64,000 nt of DNA, from positions 1-64,000 of IMG/VR virus record IMGVR_UViG_3300046318_000260, one strand, 5' to 3'. The notes beneath the pieces were generated by a model that was given only the letters and a program-made list of their open reading frames with translations, ran no database searches and was not told where the DNA came from. This stretch comes from a virus. This document shows positions 1-7,160 of the stretch, piece after piece (within the stretch, counting starts at the first letter, position 1; each line of letters opens with the position of its first letter). The position numbers were made by a program, and so were the translations under genes.

Positions 1-105
1 GGATTTGTACCACAAAAATCTTGGTGGGTATGGCTTTTTATTACAATAGTATTATTTGCTTATGCTCTTTGTTTAAATGAACAACAGTCAATAATTATAA
101 TTTAA
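1..105 (+). CDS. C-terminal fragment of a small membrane protein (partial, cut by window edge)
   Basis: An open frame runs from base 1 to a TAA at 103-105 and gives 34 residues. They include a hydrophobic stretch rich in W, L, I, V and F, followed by a polar tail. This looks like the end of a small single-pass membrane protein whose start lies outside the window. The next gene starts 16 bases downstream in the same direction, so it probably belongs to the same string of small early genes. Function unknown. Confidence 0.5.
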   Translation, partial: GFVPQKSWWVWLFITIVLFAYALCLNEQQSIIII

Positions 106-121
106 CTAAACAACAAGAACA

Positions 122-349
122 ATGAAAAAGATAAAATTTGGATACAGACTTATTCAACTTAATTTGCTGTATTGGATTATATACAACACATATTTTGGTT
201 GGAATTTACATCCAGTAAGCAAGGTTGAAGAAAACTTTGATTATGTGTTTTCATTTATTTGGAGAGTAGCTATTATAATATATTTAATGCCACTAGTATC
301 TTTGTATGAATCAGCTATTAAATCAAAAAGCAATGAGAACAGTTTATAA
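122..349 (+). CDS. small membrane protein, hypothetical
   Basis: The 75-aa product has two hydrophobic stretches, about residues 11-30 and 43-62, separated by a polar loop and followed by a short charged tail. It is therefore a probable two-pass inner-membrane protein. The start is preceded by an A-rich leader (acaacaagaaca) and no Shine-Dalgarno sequence, as is usual for Bacteroidetes and their phages. The end overlaps the next gene by 17 bases. I recognise no family; a role in host-membrane takeover is only a guess. Confidence 0.6.
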   Translation: MKKIKFGYRLIQLNLLYWIIYNTYFGWNLHPVSKVEENFDYVFSFIWRVAIIIYLMPLVSLYESAIKSKSNENSL

Positions 350-587
350 ATATCAGTTAGATCTTGGTACAGTAACTATAGAGTTACCAGAAAATGCAGA
401 AATAATTACTGTAGGAAAAGATCCACATGGAAAATATTCATTGTGGGCAATTGTAAATACTGAAGCCGTGAAGGTAAAGAAAAATTTTAAAATTTTAGGT
501 ACAGGGAGTGAAGTACCCAACAATGCTTGGTATATTGACTCTTTTATAGATGGAGCATTTGTGTGGCATGTCTTTGAACTTGTGTAA
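333..587 (+). CDS. small soluble phage protein, DUF7352-like
   Basis: The preferred start is the ATG at 333 (MRTVYKYQLDLG), giving 84 aa; an upstream in-frame start at 306 would overlap the previous gene more. The layout resembles small phage proteins placed in DUF7352: an N-terminal KYxL strand, a central LWAIVN segment, an FKILGTG motif and a C-terminal FVWHVFE. The function of that family is unknown to me. It lies in a run of overlapping early genes. Confidence 0.65.
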   Translation: MRTVYKYQLDLGTVTIELPENAEIITVGKDPHGKYSLWAIVNTEAVKVKKNFKILGTGSEVPNNAWYIDSFIDGAFVWHVFELV

Positions 588-589
588 TC

Positions 590-796
590 ATGAAGCATTT
601 CATTAAGTTTACTACAGTCTGGATTAGTCAGAACTTAGCTATTCCATTCTGGACTATTGGTCATATTCACTTGATGACTACTGTATACCAAGATATTATG
701 GAGATACTAGCTTCATTTGGTATGAATATCATAGTGGCAATTGGCTTCTGGATAAACTACAGGGATGATAAAAAACAACAAAATGGCACTAATTGA
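590..796 (+). CDS. small membrane protein, hypothetical
   Basis: The 68-aa product has a hydrophobic C-terminal half (about residues 37-55, ILASFGMNIIVAIGFWI) and a charged tail ending in DDKKQQN. A weaker hydrophobic stretch lies near residues 10-25. It starts two bases after the previous stop and overlaps the radical SAM N-half gene by 14 bases, which suggests translational coupling. Family unknown. Confidence 0.6.
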   Translation: MKHFIKFTTVWISQNLAIPFWTIGHIHLMTTVYQDIMEILASFGMNIIVAIGFWINYRDDKKQQNGTN

Positions 797-1193
797 AAAA
801 GTTACTAGAAAGTCTATGATCATAAGACCATCTGGAAGATCTACTGACTTTATCAGTCCTTCTTTTGGATTTGGCTGCTTATATGACTGTACTTATTGTG
901 TGACTCCTGATACTCTTATTACTACTCCTCAAGGTTTAAAAATGGCTGGAGAAATTCAGGAAGGAGATCAAGTAATTTCTTTTTCCCTGGATACCGAGAA
1001 AGTTGAAACAGACTTAGTGACTGTAATTGGTCAACGGGATACTGATGAACTTTATGTAATTGAAGTAGATGAACAAACTGTGACCGTAACTGGAGAGCAT
1101 CCTTTTTATACAAAAAATAGAGGTTGGGTAGAAGCAAAACATCTAACTGAAGATGATGAACTACTTTGTGATACGGGTGATTTAATCCAATAA
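783..1193 (+). CDS. Radical SAM (spore photoproduct lyase-like) N-terminal fragment fused to split-intein N-half
   Basis: The 136-aa product starts at ATG 783 (MALIEKV). Residues 1-38 are the start of a SplB-like radical SAM enzyme, with the cluster motif CLYDCTYC at 32-39. The third cysteine, C39, is also Cys1 of an intein: from there the sequence is a Hint domain opening CVTPDTLITTPQG, with block-B motif TGEHPF, ending at a TAA at 1191-1193. The rest of the enzyme is encoded separately from 1742. By itself this chain cannot bind the 4Fe-4S cluster. I infer that it is spliced in trans to the downstream product; the restored enzyme would repair UV photoproducts or carry out related radical chemistry. 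The gene overlaps the previous one by 14 bases. Confidence 0.88.
   Translation: MALIEKVTRKSMIIRPSGRSTDFISPSFGFGCLYDCTYCVTPDTLITTPQGLKMAGEIQEGDQVISFSLDTEKVETDLVTVIGQRDTDELYVIEVDEQTVTVTGEHPFYTKNRGWVEAKHLTEDDELLCDTGDLIQ
897..1190 (+). other. Split intein N-half (IntN)
   Basis: This covers 98 codons from Cys1 (TGT 897-899) to the end of the reading frame. Block A reads CVTPDTLITTPQG, and block B contains TGEHPF with the expected TxxH Thr and His. The sequence ends DDELLCDTGDLIQ and then a stop, without an endonuclease domain or C-terminal blocks. The size fits known natural split-intein N-halves, roughly 100 residues. The matching C-half lies at 1742-1861. Confidence 0.9.
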
Positions 1194-1743
1194 TGTTATT
1201 AGGATCAAATACATCTATGTCAGCAAGTTTACAGAACCATCTTGGAATAATGTGATGGTAATCTATGTTATCAGTAGTATTAGTTAATGCACAGTGTGTA
1301 AAGTTTAGATTTTTTTTGAGCTTGTACCAATCATTAGACTGATATTCTATAGCATGTGAAGTTCCATGTATATAGTTAGGATTTCCGGGGCCTTGATATC
1401 TTTGAGATATAATTTGACCCTGGCTTTTCTTACCAAGCCCTTGTTTAGTGCAATCAGAACAGTAACCTTTTCTAGCTTTAGATTTAGGTGACTGTTCACC
1501 ACAGATTTTACAGAGAATCCATTTAGTATGAGCAGAGGGAAGTGTTCTATCAATAGTAAATAATAGACCTTCAAACTTTTTCATAGTTCTAAAGTCTCTG
1601 TTATAATGCTTACTGGCTTCTTGAAAAGTTCTAAATGTAGGTTTAGACTGTTGATTAAACAATTCAGTATAACTTGTCTCACATGTAGAATTACAATAGG
1701 TTGTAGACTTTTTTGTAATTTTACCACAATATTTACAGCTCAT
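922..1743 (-). CDS. HNH homing endonuclease, antisense between the split-intein halves
   Basis: The 273-aa product has two N-terminal zinc-ribbon-like motifs: CKYC with a later CNSTC (residues 3-21), and CKIC with CSDC (78-98). An HNH nuclease core follows: DYHHIIPRW (161-169), NNIIGLNHPYHK (182-193) and HH at 196-197. It runs opposite to the two intein halves. Its start codon shares the CATG at 1741-1744 with that of the C-half gene. Beyond about residue 184 it is antisense to IntN, so the last HNH ligands are encoded in overlap; the tail past residue 200 may simply follow from that overlap. The role is probably homing of the fractured locus into intein-less or intact alleles. Known fractured genes with split inteins carry free-standing endonucleases in this position. 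Confidence 0.82.
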   Translation of the reverse strand: MSCKYCGKITKKSTTYCNSTCETSYTELFNQQSKPTFRTFQEASKHYNRDFRTMKKFEGLLFTIDRTLPSAHTKWILCKICGEQSPKSKARKGYCSDCTKQGLGKKSQGQIISQRYQGPGNPNYIHGTSHAIEYQSNDWYKLKKNLNFTHCALTNTTDNIDYHHIIPRWFCKLADIDVFDPNNIIGLNHPYHKVVHHLQLDVLLLPNLYFLYKKDALQLRSQFVHLLQLHKVHQYPVDQLQSLSLFQLSRYPGKKKLLDLLPEFLQPFLNLEE

Positions 1744-1861
1744 GGAGTTAAAATTTAAGAAAATAAAAGTTATTACAAAGATAGCAAAGCAATCTAAGGT
1801 TGTTAACTTTTCTGTACAAAAGAATGAAAATTATTTTGCAAATGGTGTTCTTACACATAAC
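1742..1861 (+). other. Split intein C-half (IntC)
   Basis: Forty codons end in the canonical His-Asn of block G, followed directly by the +1 cysteine (TGC 1862-1864). Block F reads NFSVQKNENYFANGVL. Size and motifs are those of a natural split-intein C-half of about 35-40 residues. All residues needed for splicing (Cys1, TxxH, HN/C) can be seen across the two halves. Confidence 0.9.
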
Positions 1862-2617
1862 TGCTATATGAAAAGACACAAACCGGAAGGATTAACTGTA
1901 GCCACTAATACTGGTGATATCCTGACAGAAATAAACTCACATGCTTTCTTTGCTACGGTAGACAAACCAAATCAAACTGGTGAGTTCATTACTTATGATA
2001 TATCATGCAATGAAGACTTTGCTCTGCATGCTAAGCATCATGACTGGAAAACCATTTTTCAGTTCTTTAAAGATCATCCACTTGCTATGGGTTCATTTGC
2101 AACTAAGCATTATAATAAGGAGTTGTTGAATTTTAATCCTGAAGGTAAAGTAAGAATTAGATTTAGTCTAATGCCTTTTGAGTTACATCAACATCTTGAA
2201 CCTAATACAAGTGGTATTCAAGAAAGACTTTCAGCTGTTAACATGTTTTTAAGGGCTGGTTATGAGGTTCATTTAAACTTTAGTCCTGTTATTGTTCATG
2301 ATAACTGGTTACAGCATTATGAGAACTTATTTAAAAATGTTGCAGTTATGGCAAAACATTTTGGTTGGGATGACGACAGAGTTAAAGCTGAGGTAATCTT
2401 TTTAACTCATAATGAAGGAAAGCATCATTATAACTTAGCTCACAACAAACCAGGAGAAGAACTCTTGTGGGTACCGAAATTGCAAGAAAGCAAAACCTCC
2501 CAGTATGGTGGGAGAAACTTAAGGTATGAACATAATAGAAAAGCAGACTACATAAAGCAGTTTGTGGAACTACATGATCAAGTAATACCTTGGAACACAA
2601 TTAGATATATATTTTGA
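1742..2617 (+). CDS. Split-intein C-half fused to radical SAM (spore photoproduct lyase-like) C-terminal part
   Basis: The 291-aa product has residues 1-40 as IntC (NFSVQKNENYFANGVLTHN) and the extein beginning at C41 with CYMKRHKPEG. Joined to the upstream fragment this gives GCLYDCTY-CYMKRH, the CxxxCxxCY signature of SplB-type radical SAM enzymes. Later motifs fit this family: RIRFSLMP, a LEPNTSGIQERLSA helix, an AGYEVHLNFSPVI strand and a C-terminal GRNLRYEHNRK. The combined mature extein would be about 289 aa. The start codon lies in the CATG shared with the antisense HNH gene, with no obvious ribosome site upstream. Substrate is inferred from the family, not proven. Confidence 0.88.
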   Translation: MELKFKKIKVITKIAKQSKVVNFSVQKNENYFANGVLTHNCYMKRHKPEGLTVATNTGDILTEINSHAFFATVDKPNQTGEFITYDISCNEDFALHAKHHDWKTIFQFFKDHPLAMGSFATKHYNKELLNFNPEGKVRIRFSLMPFELHQHLEPNTSGIQERLSAVNMFLRAGYEVHLNFSPVIVHDNWLQHYENLFKNVAVMAKHFGWDDDRVKAEVIFLTHNEGKHHYNLAHNKPGEELLWVPKLQESKTSQYGGRNLRYEHNRKADYIKQFVELHDQVIPWNTIRYIF

Positions 2618-2618
2618 T

Positions 2619-2705
2619 ATGAAAAACTACCCCTTTTGGTTAAATAACCTAATCTATTTCTTAGCAGGAATAGGATTTTACGGAATTTTATTGTATTTTA
2701 GTTAA
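2619..2705 (+). CDS. putative 28-aa membrane peptide
   Basis: ATG at 2619 begins one base after the radical SAM stop (TGATATG) and encodes 28 residues. They are mostly one hydrophobic segment (LIYFLAGIGFYGILLYF) after a short MKNYPFWLNN head. It fits the phage pattern of tiny single-pass membrane proteins, and its close spacing suggests translation, but there is no homology evidence. Confidence 0.4.
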   Translation: MKNYPFWLNNLIYFLAGIGFYGILLYFS

Positions 2706-2713
2706 TTGAAGCT

Positions 2714-2902
2714 ATGCCAGATATAACAATGTGTACAGGTACTAATTGTCCAATTAAAGATAATTGCTACCGTTATTGGGCTGAGCCTAGTGAGTATAAC
2801 CAAGCATATTTTTTTAATCCACCGTATGATGAAACAAACAAAAAGTGTAATGAAAAGTGGGAACGCAAAAGAGAACCACAAAGTAGTAGAGATTCAGGTT
2901 GA
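2714..2902 (+). CDS. small cysteine-rich protein, hypothetical
   Basis: The 62-aa product has cysteines at residues 7, 12, 17 and 45, in the pattern MCTGTNCPIKDNCYRY. Similar small Cys-containing proteins are common in phages of Bacteroidetes and may bind a metal. It overlaps the next gene by about 50 bases in another frame. Function unknown. Confidence 0.6.
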   Translation: MPDITMCTGTNCPIKDNCYRYWAEPSEYNQAYFFNPPYDETNKKCNEKWERKREPQSSRDSG

Positions 2903-3032
2903 AGAAACTACTAAGTACATAGTACAAAAAAAAGGTTTACTGTTCTGGCGTGATGTCAAAGATGAAACAGGTCAAGTTATAGTGTATGATTCTAAGAGAA
3001 AGGCTCAAGCATACATTAACTTTCTTAAGTAG
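2850..3032 (+). CDS. hypothetical protein
   Basis: I chose the ATG at 2850 (MKSGNAKENHK), giving 60 aa, because earlier in-frame codons lie deep inside the preceding gene. Residues 15-60 look like a small beta-rich domain (YIVQKKGLLFWRDVKD followed by VIVYDSKRKAQAYI), of the kind seen in short phage proteins of unknown role. The amphipathic Lys/Arg content suggests a soluble protein. Confidence 0.5.
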   Translation: MKSGNAKENHKVVEIQVEETTKYIVQKKGLLFWRDVKDETGQVIVYDSKRKAQAYINFLK

Positions 3033-3084
3033 CCGATTACTTGTGTGGCTGTTAGGAAGAGAGATATTTTTAAAGCTGCTTAAG

Positions 3085-3678
3085 ATGGGAATGTTATACC
3101 AAGTTAAGAAACACTTAACTATCAGACCTTTAGAGACTTTTGGAACAAAGCATTATCCTGGTTGTACAAAAGAACAGGAACAAATGCTGTTGAATAAAAG
3201 ATACTATAAGTTTGATGAATTTGAAGATATTGCATTGAGTATGGACTATAGAACAGTTTACCGCAAACTTCCAGAGATTAAAAATTTAGTCAGGGCTATT
3301 GTAGAAGAGCACTATTACATGACTAAGAATATTGATCAAAACTTGCATTATTTATGGCATTTATATTATGTTGGTACAAAGGCTGGTGATTACCGGCCTT
3401 TTATTTTATTAGCAGAAATACAATTGCTTAAAGCTTTAAATTATTTATCTGAAGATGAAGCCTACAACATGTCTAACATGATGGAATCAGAAGATATAGA
3501 TAACTTAAATCTTGTTTACCTTTCTATACTTAACCTTAGAAAGAAACGGATAGAAGAACATGGTGAGTTTGACAAAAATGTTTGCTCTGTTGAGTTAAAC
3601 CAAATAAGAAAAGACTATGCTCATACTATTCTATCTGTAGATTTATTTACCAAAGCTTTTACAAAAAAAAGAATATGA
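3085..3678 (+). CDS. hypothetical protein, alpha-helical
   Basis: Start taken at ATG 3085 (MGMLYQVKKHL), giving 197 aa; the longer frame from 2986 would overlap the previous gene. The product is mostly helical, with many Y, L, K and E residues (for example RTVYRKLPEIKNLVRAIVEEHYY) and a basic end. It overlaps the next gene by four bases. I recognise no family or catalytic motif. Confidence 0.6.
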   Translation: MGMLYQVKKHLTIRPLETFGTKHYPGCTKEQEQMLLNKRYYKFDEFEDIALSMDYRTVYRKLPEIKNLVRAIVEEHYYMTKNIDQNLHYLWHLYYVGTKAGDYRPFILLAEIQLLKALNYLSEDEAYNMSNMMESEDIDNLNLVYLSILNLRKKRIEEHGEFDKNVCSVELNQIRKDYAHTILSVDLFTKAFTKKRI

Positions 3679-3935
3679 GAGAAAGTGAATTAATTGACCT
3701 TGGTTTTCAAAAGGTAGAGATTAATGATGCTGACAGTCAGAATGGCTATGATTACTTTTATTATATTCTACAGGTGTTTGACAATCTTACACTAAGTTCA
3801 ACAGACAGTGATGTTGTTAAAAATGGAGAATGGTTTGTACATAACTTGGATTGGCCCCGCCAGTTTCAGTTAAGTACAAAAAATGAAGTGATGGGATTTC
3901 TTCAGACTGTTATTGGACAAGCCCAATATGTATAA
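3675..3935 (+). CDS. hypothetical protein
   Basis: The 86-aa acidic protein overlaps the upstream stop by four bases (ATGA). It contains a predicted strand pair around YDYFYYILQVF and an NGEWFVHNLDWP segment, seen in small uncharacterised phage proteins. There is no metal-binding or catalytic motif. Confidence 0.55.
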   Translation: MRESELIDLGFQKVEINDADSQNGYDYFYYILQVFDNLTLSSTDSDVVKNGEWFVHNLDWPRQFQLSTKNEVMGFLQTVIGQAQYV

Positions 3936-3953
3936 CCAACAAATAGTATTTAT

Positions 3954-4331
3954 ATGTTTACAGTAAAACTGATTAAACAGGATGGTAAATTAGTTTACCC
4001 AGATGATAGATCTAAACTAAACTTTCAGATCTTTATTGATAAGTTACCAGAAGGACAAGAGGTGGAGATCTTTATGGGTCCTACCTCAGATAATGCATCT
4101 GTAGCTCAATTAGCTAAAGTACATGCATGTATCAGAGAGCTAGCAAAAGAATCCGGTTATAACTTTGATGAGATGAAGACTCTCATTAAGAGACAGTCTG
4201 GTCTATGTTATGACGGAGGAGGTGCTGAATACTGTAAATCATTTGCTGACTGCAGCAAAGATGAATTAGCATTAGCAATTGAAGCTTGTATAGCAATAGG
4301 TAGAGATAACTATAATATGGAGCTTACTTAG
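3954..4331 (+). CDS. hypothetical protein, possible DNA-metabolism accessory
   Basis: The 125-aa product has an N-terminal beta-rich part (residues 1-45), then a helical part with LAKVHACIRELAKESGYNFDEMK and an LCYD...FADCSKDELALAIEACIAIG end. The helical half vaguely resembles the HxxIRELA segments of phage recombination accessory proteins such as the NinB group, but I cannot assign it. Its end overlaps the leftward gene 4324-4629 by eight bases. Confidence 0.55.
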   Translation: MFTVKLIKQDGKLVYPDDRSKLNFQIFIDKLPEGQEVEIFMGPTSDNASVAQLAKVHACIRELAKESGYNFDEMKTLIKRQSGLCYDGGGAEYCKSFADCSKDELALAIEACIAIGRDNYNMELT

Positions 4332-4629
4332 GCTCCACATAGCCTTCATCACCTGGTTGAAGAACTTCTTTTTCCTCAAACATGTTAGCAGCTATTGATT
4401 GTCTTTCAATCTCAGCAAGAAGTAAAGATACAGTATAAAAAGCTTTCTGGAGATCATCCATTTCTGCATAATCTTTTTGCAAGGTTTCTTTTACAAACTT
4501 ATCTTTATCCTCTTCTTTAATTTGTGTAAATAAGAAATAAGATAAGCCTTTTACCATAAGGTAATAGCTTTTATTGACTTTTATGTCAATAAGAGCATCT
4601 GCTTTTAATTCTTTTACTTTGATAGCCAT
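4324..4629 (-). CDS. hypothetical protein on the minority strand
   Basis: The 101-aa acidic product (MAIKVKELKADALIDIKVN...) is the only ordinary gene in the left 25 kb read leftward. It has a clear ATG, A-rich leader and normal amino-acid balance, so I treat it as real. It has a weakly hydrophobic middle (YLMVKGLSYFLFTQI) and a charged helical second half. It faces the uracil-DNA glycosylase gene across 33 bases holding divergent promoter-like elements, and ends in the tail of the preceding rightward gene. Its direction matches the virion genes, so it may be expressed late. Function unknown. Confidence 0.65.
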   Translation of the reverse strand: MAIKVKELKADALIDIKVNKSYYLMVKGLSYFLFTQIKEEDKDKFVKETLQKDYAEMDDLQKAFYTVSLLLAEIERQSIAANMFEEKEVLQPGDEGYVEPK

Positions 4630-4634
4630 TGTAA

Positions 4635-4653
4635 TAACTTTGTAACAAATTTA
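4635..4653. promoter_or_regulatory. overlapping divergent promoter -7 elements (TAnnTTTG)
   Basis: On the + strand TAACTTTG (4635-4642) and on the - strand TAAATTTG (complement of 4646-4653) match the Bacteroidetes primary-sigma -7 consensus TAnnTTTG. They lie 20 bases before the rightward start (4663) and 16 before the leftward start (4629). I see no well-spaced TTTG at -33 on the + side, so the assignment rests on the -7 boxes and the divergent layout. Confidence 0.4.
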
Positions 4654-4662
4654 ATAAAAAAT

Positions 4663-5376
4663 ATGAAACAACAACTTGATCTTGAGGATATAAAAGACAA
4701 GCTCTACCAAAAGCTAGAGAAATCAGGCTGGGCAGTAAAGCTGAGATCTTTCATCTATAGTAGTGACTTTGATAATATTATCAAACAACTGGCTAGATTA
4801 TCCACTGATGGCAAAAGATTTACTCCTAAATTAAGCCAAATGTTTAGGGCCTTTGAAGAATGTCCTGTAGATCAACTTAAAGTGGTTATTGTTGGACAAG
4901 ACCCTTATCCACAGTTTGGAGTAGCTGATGGAATTGCTTTCAGTTGTGGTAATACAAAACAAGCAGAGACTAGTTTAAAGTTTATGCTAGAAGAAGTTAA
5001 CAGACATGTCTATAAAGGTCATCCCGGATCACTTGATCCAGACTTAACCAGATGGGCAAATCAGGGTGTACTGATGCTTAACACAGCTTTGTCTACTACC
5101 GTAGGTAAAATAGGCCAGCACTACTCAATCTGGAAGCCTTTTCTTGCATATTTGTTTGACTACTTGACCTGGAATGTAAATGGTTTAGTTTTTATCTACA
5201 TGGGTAAAGAGGCTAAGCTATGGGCAGATGCAGTCAATGAAAACAATTACAAGTTTTATGTTAGTCATCCAGCAAGTGGTGCATACTCCGGAACAAACAC
5301 TTGGGATTCTCAGAATGTGTTTAATGAAACCAACAAGATTCTAGAGAATCAGTATGGTACTAAAATTAAGTGGTGA
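4663..5376 (+). CDS. ung: Uracil-DNA glycosylase (family 1)
   Basis: The 237-aa product has the family-1 signatures. The water-activating loop is GQDPYP at 78-83 (catalytic Asp80; His is commoner than Pro in the last position). The MLNTALS segment is near 138-144, and the DNA-intercalation loop is SHPASGAYSG near 201-210. The enzyme removes uracil from DNA made by cytosine deamination or dUTP incorporation. Length is normal for the family. It opens the replication block behind a promoter-like element, and its stop overlaps the next start (TGATG), suggesting translational coupling. Confidence 0.92.
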   Translation: MKQQLDLEDIKDKLYQKLEKSGWAVKLRSFIYSSDFDNIIKQLARLSTDGKRFTPKLSQMFRAFEECPVDQLKVVIVGQDPYPQFGVADGIAFSCGNTKQAETSLKFMLEEVNRHVYKGHPGSLDPDLTRWANQGVLMLNTALSTTVGKIGQHYSIWKPFLAYLFDYLTWNVNGLVFIYMGKEAKLWADAVNENNYKFYVSHPASGAYSGTNTWDSQNVFNETNKILENQYGTKIKW

Positions 5377-5963
5377 TGACTGAGATATTCAACAGACTGA
5401 TACAAGAAGATCTTACACCCAATGCATACTATGTTTTGCATTGTATAAAAGAGAAGATTGTACCAAACAGCTTTGTAAACAAACACTTACAAGTTGAGAA
5501 GCTAAAAAGAGATAAATGGCTCAATGAAAACTTGACATTGACAAGTAAAAGCCTTATCTTTATGGAAGAAATTAACAGTTTCTTCAAAAAAACCAAGAAG
5601 AAAACCACTCAAGCTTTACTAGGTCAGGACTTTATTGACAAAATCCAGGAGTATGTAGAAATATTCCCTAATAGGAAACTCTCCTCTGGAAAATATGCAA
5701 GAGTCAATGCCAAGAATCTTGAAGTGAGTTTTAGATGGTTCTTTGAGAACTATGACTATGATTGGCAAACAATCTTGTTAGCCACAGCAAAGTATGTTGA
5801 TGAATACAGTGTAAGGAACTATGAGTTTATGAGGACTGCACAATATTTTATCAGGAAGCAAAACATAGATAAATCTTTTGAATCTGATTTAGCAACATAC
5901 TGTGATCAAGTTAATAATTCCTCTGATGAAGACACTAACTATTTTAAAGAGAGAGTTGTATAA
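5376..5963 (+). CDS. putative replication accessory protein (possible helicase loader or initiator)
   Basis: ATG at 5376 lies in the TGATG junction with the glycosylase gene; the product is 195 aa. The N-terminal half is helical and basic (FFKKTKKKTTQALLG). The C-terminal part has a conserved-looking region with RVNAKNLEVSFRWFFENYDYDW and a YFIRKQN end. I know of no named domain here. Its place immediately before the replicative helicase and its size suggest a helicase loader or replication-organiser role, which is inference from context only. Confidence 0.55.
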   Translation: MTEIFNRLIQEDLTPNAYYVLHCIKEKIVPNSFVNKHLQVEKLKRDKWLNENLTLTSKSLIFMEEINSFFKKTKKKTTQALLGQDFIDKIQEYVEIFPNRKLSSGKYARVNAKNLEVSFRWFFENYDYDWQTILLATAKYVDEYSVRNYEFMRTAQYFIRKQNIDKSFESDLATYCDQVNNSSDEDTNYFKERVV

Positions 5964-6145
5964 TGGGAATTAGTAAAAATGTGATCTTAACTTTTTTAGC
6001 AATACTAGGTACTGTGATATCTTTCTTCATTGTTGACATGTTTATTATACCAATTACACTTGGTAAATACATTGCAATTGAAGTTGTGATAACTACATTA
6101 CACTACATGTATAATAAAGCTAAGATCCAGACAATTAACAATTAA
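5963..6145 (+). CDS. small membrane protein, hypothetical
   Basis: The 60-aa product has two hydrophobic segments (about residues 7-31 and 36-48) with little charge until a short C-terminal KAKIQTINN. It overlaps the previous stop by one base (TAATG) and ends three bases before the helicase start. Function unknown. Confidence 0.55.
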   Translation: MGISKNVILTFLAILGTVISFFIVDMFIIPITLGKYIAIEVVITTLHYMYNKAKIQTINN

Positions 6146-6148
6146 GTT

Positions 6149-7150
6149 ATGGCAGATTTATTTAATGGTGCCAGGCCTTTACAGCCTGTGAGTGAAAGAG
6201 ATGCTTTAAGAAAAGCAATCATGAAGATCAAAGCAAGAAGAAAGGGAGATTTAAAGTCTCTCAGAAGTGCATGGCCCAAATTTAATGATGCTTTTTGTGA
6301 CGGACTAGAATGGAGAACTATCACTATAGTAGGTGCTAGACCGGGTACAGGGAAAACTTTATTCATGGAACAGTTGCTCAGTGATATCATTGATCACAAC
6401 AAAGACCAAGAGTTTAGAATTCTTAAGTTCCAGATGGAAATGGTTGATGAAACCAATGGTGTAAGAAAATTGAGTCTGAATACAGGTGCTGATTACAATA
6501 CTCTGATGAGTAAGGGTGGGATTCCCGTAGATGAAAGGATCTTCTATAAATGTGTTGACTATTACAACAAATCTGAGGAAAGTGATTTTATTAATGTAGT
6601 CTATGATGCATGTACTGTTGATGAAATGTGTGCTACCATTCATTATGAGATGGAGCAGAACAAGAAAGAAGATGGGACATATGTCAATATGCTAGTAACA
6701 ATAGATCACTCAGCTCTATTTAGAGTAGGTAAAGGACAGAAAGACAAGTTTGAGATGTTAAATAGCTTGGGTGAAGCTCTCACCATGATGAAAAAGAAAT
6801 ATCCAGTTGCCTTTGTAGTACTAAGCCAGTTAAACAGAAATATAGATTCTCCAGAAAGACAACGGGATGGTGAATATGGCAATTATGTTTTAGATTCTGA
6901 TATCTACGGGTCAGATGCTTTGTTGCAGCATGCTGATGTAGTTATGGGGATCAACAAACCTTCTTTAAGAAAGATTAGACAGTATGGGCCTGAAAGATTC
7001 ATTGTAAATGATGAAGACATGCTTGTATTTCACTTTCTTAAATCAAGAAATGGTACTACTAGAATTAGCTTTTTCAAGCTAGACAGAAGCACCATGAGAA
7101 TAGTTGAAATTGACACTCCTGCTCAAGCAACAAAGAAAATGTCAATTTAA
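6149..7150 (+). CDS. Replicative DNA helicase, SF4 (DnaB/RecA-fold) ATPase
   Basis: The 333-aa protein has a RecA-type motor only. Walker A is GARPGTGKT (62-70), Walker B is MLVTIDHS with Asp186, and SQLNR (226-230) corresponds to DnaB motif H3. A Lys/Arg-rich linker precedes the motor, and no DnaB N-terminal domain is visible. It is expected to unwind the fork 5'-3' as a hexamer, fed by the primase further down the block. The leader gtt-ATG recurs before several genes here. A Sak4/RadA-like recombinase is the alternative, but the SQLNR segment and position next to primase and SSB favour helicase. Confidence 0.85.
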   Translation: MADLFNGARPLQPVSERDALRKAIMKIKARRKGDLKSLRSAWPKFNDAFCDGLEWRTITIVGARPGTGKTLFMEQLLSDIIDHNKDQEFRILKFQMEMVDETNGVRKLSLNTGADYNTLMSKGGIPVDERIFYKCVDYYNKSEESDFINVVYDACTVDEMCATIHYEMEQNKKEDGTYVNMLVTIDHSALFRVGKGQKDKFEMLNSLGEALTMMKKKYPVAFVVLSQLNRNIDSPERQRDGEYGNYVLDSDIYGSDALLQHADVVMGINKPSLRKIRQYGPERFIVNDEDMLVFHFLKSRNGTTRISFFKLDRSTMRIVEIDTPAQATKKMSI

Positions 7151-7160
7151 AAAAGAAAAC

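Noticed and set aside
922-1149. C-terminal 75 residues of the antisense HNH protein as a separate domain
   Set aside because: They are antisense to IntN, Leu/Gln-rich and without motifs; the HNH core is already complete by residue about 197.
783-2617. Radical SAM locus as a broken pseudogene
   Set aside because: Both intein halves retain every splicing residue, the exteins join precisely at C39/C41, and each reading frame is intact, so a split intein explains the break better than decay.
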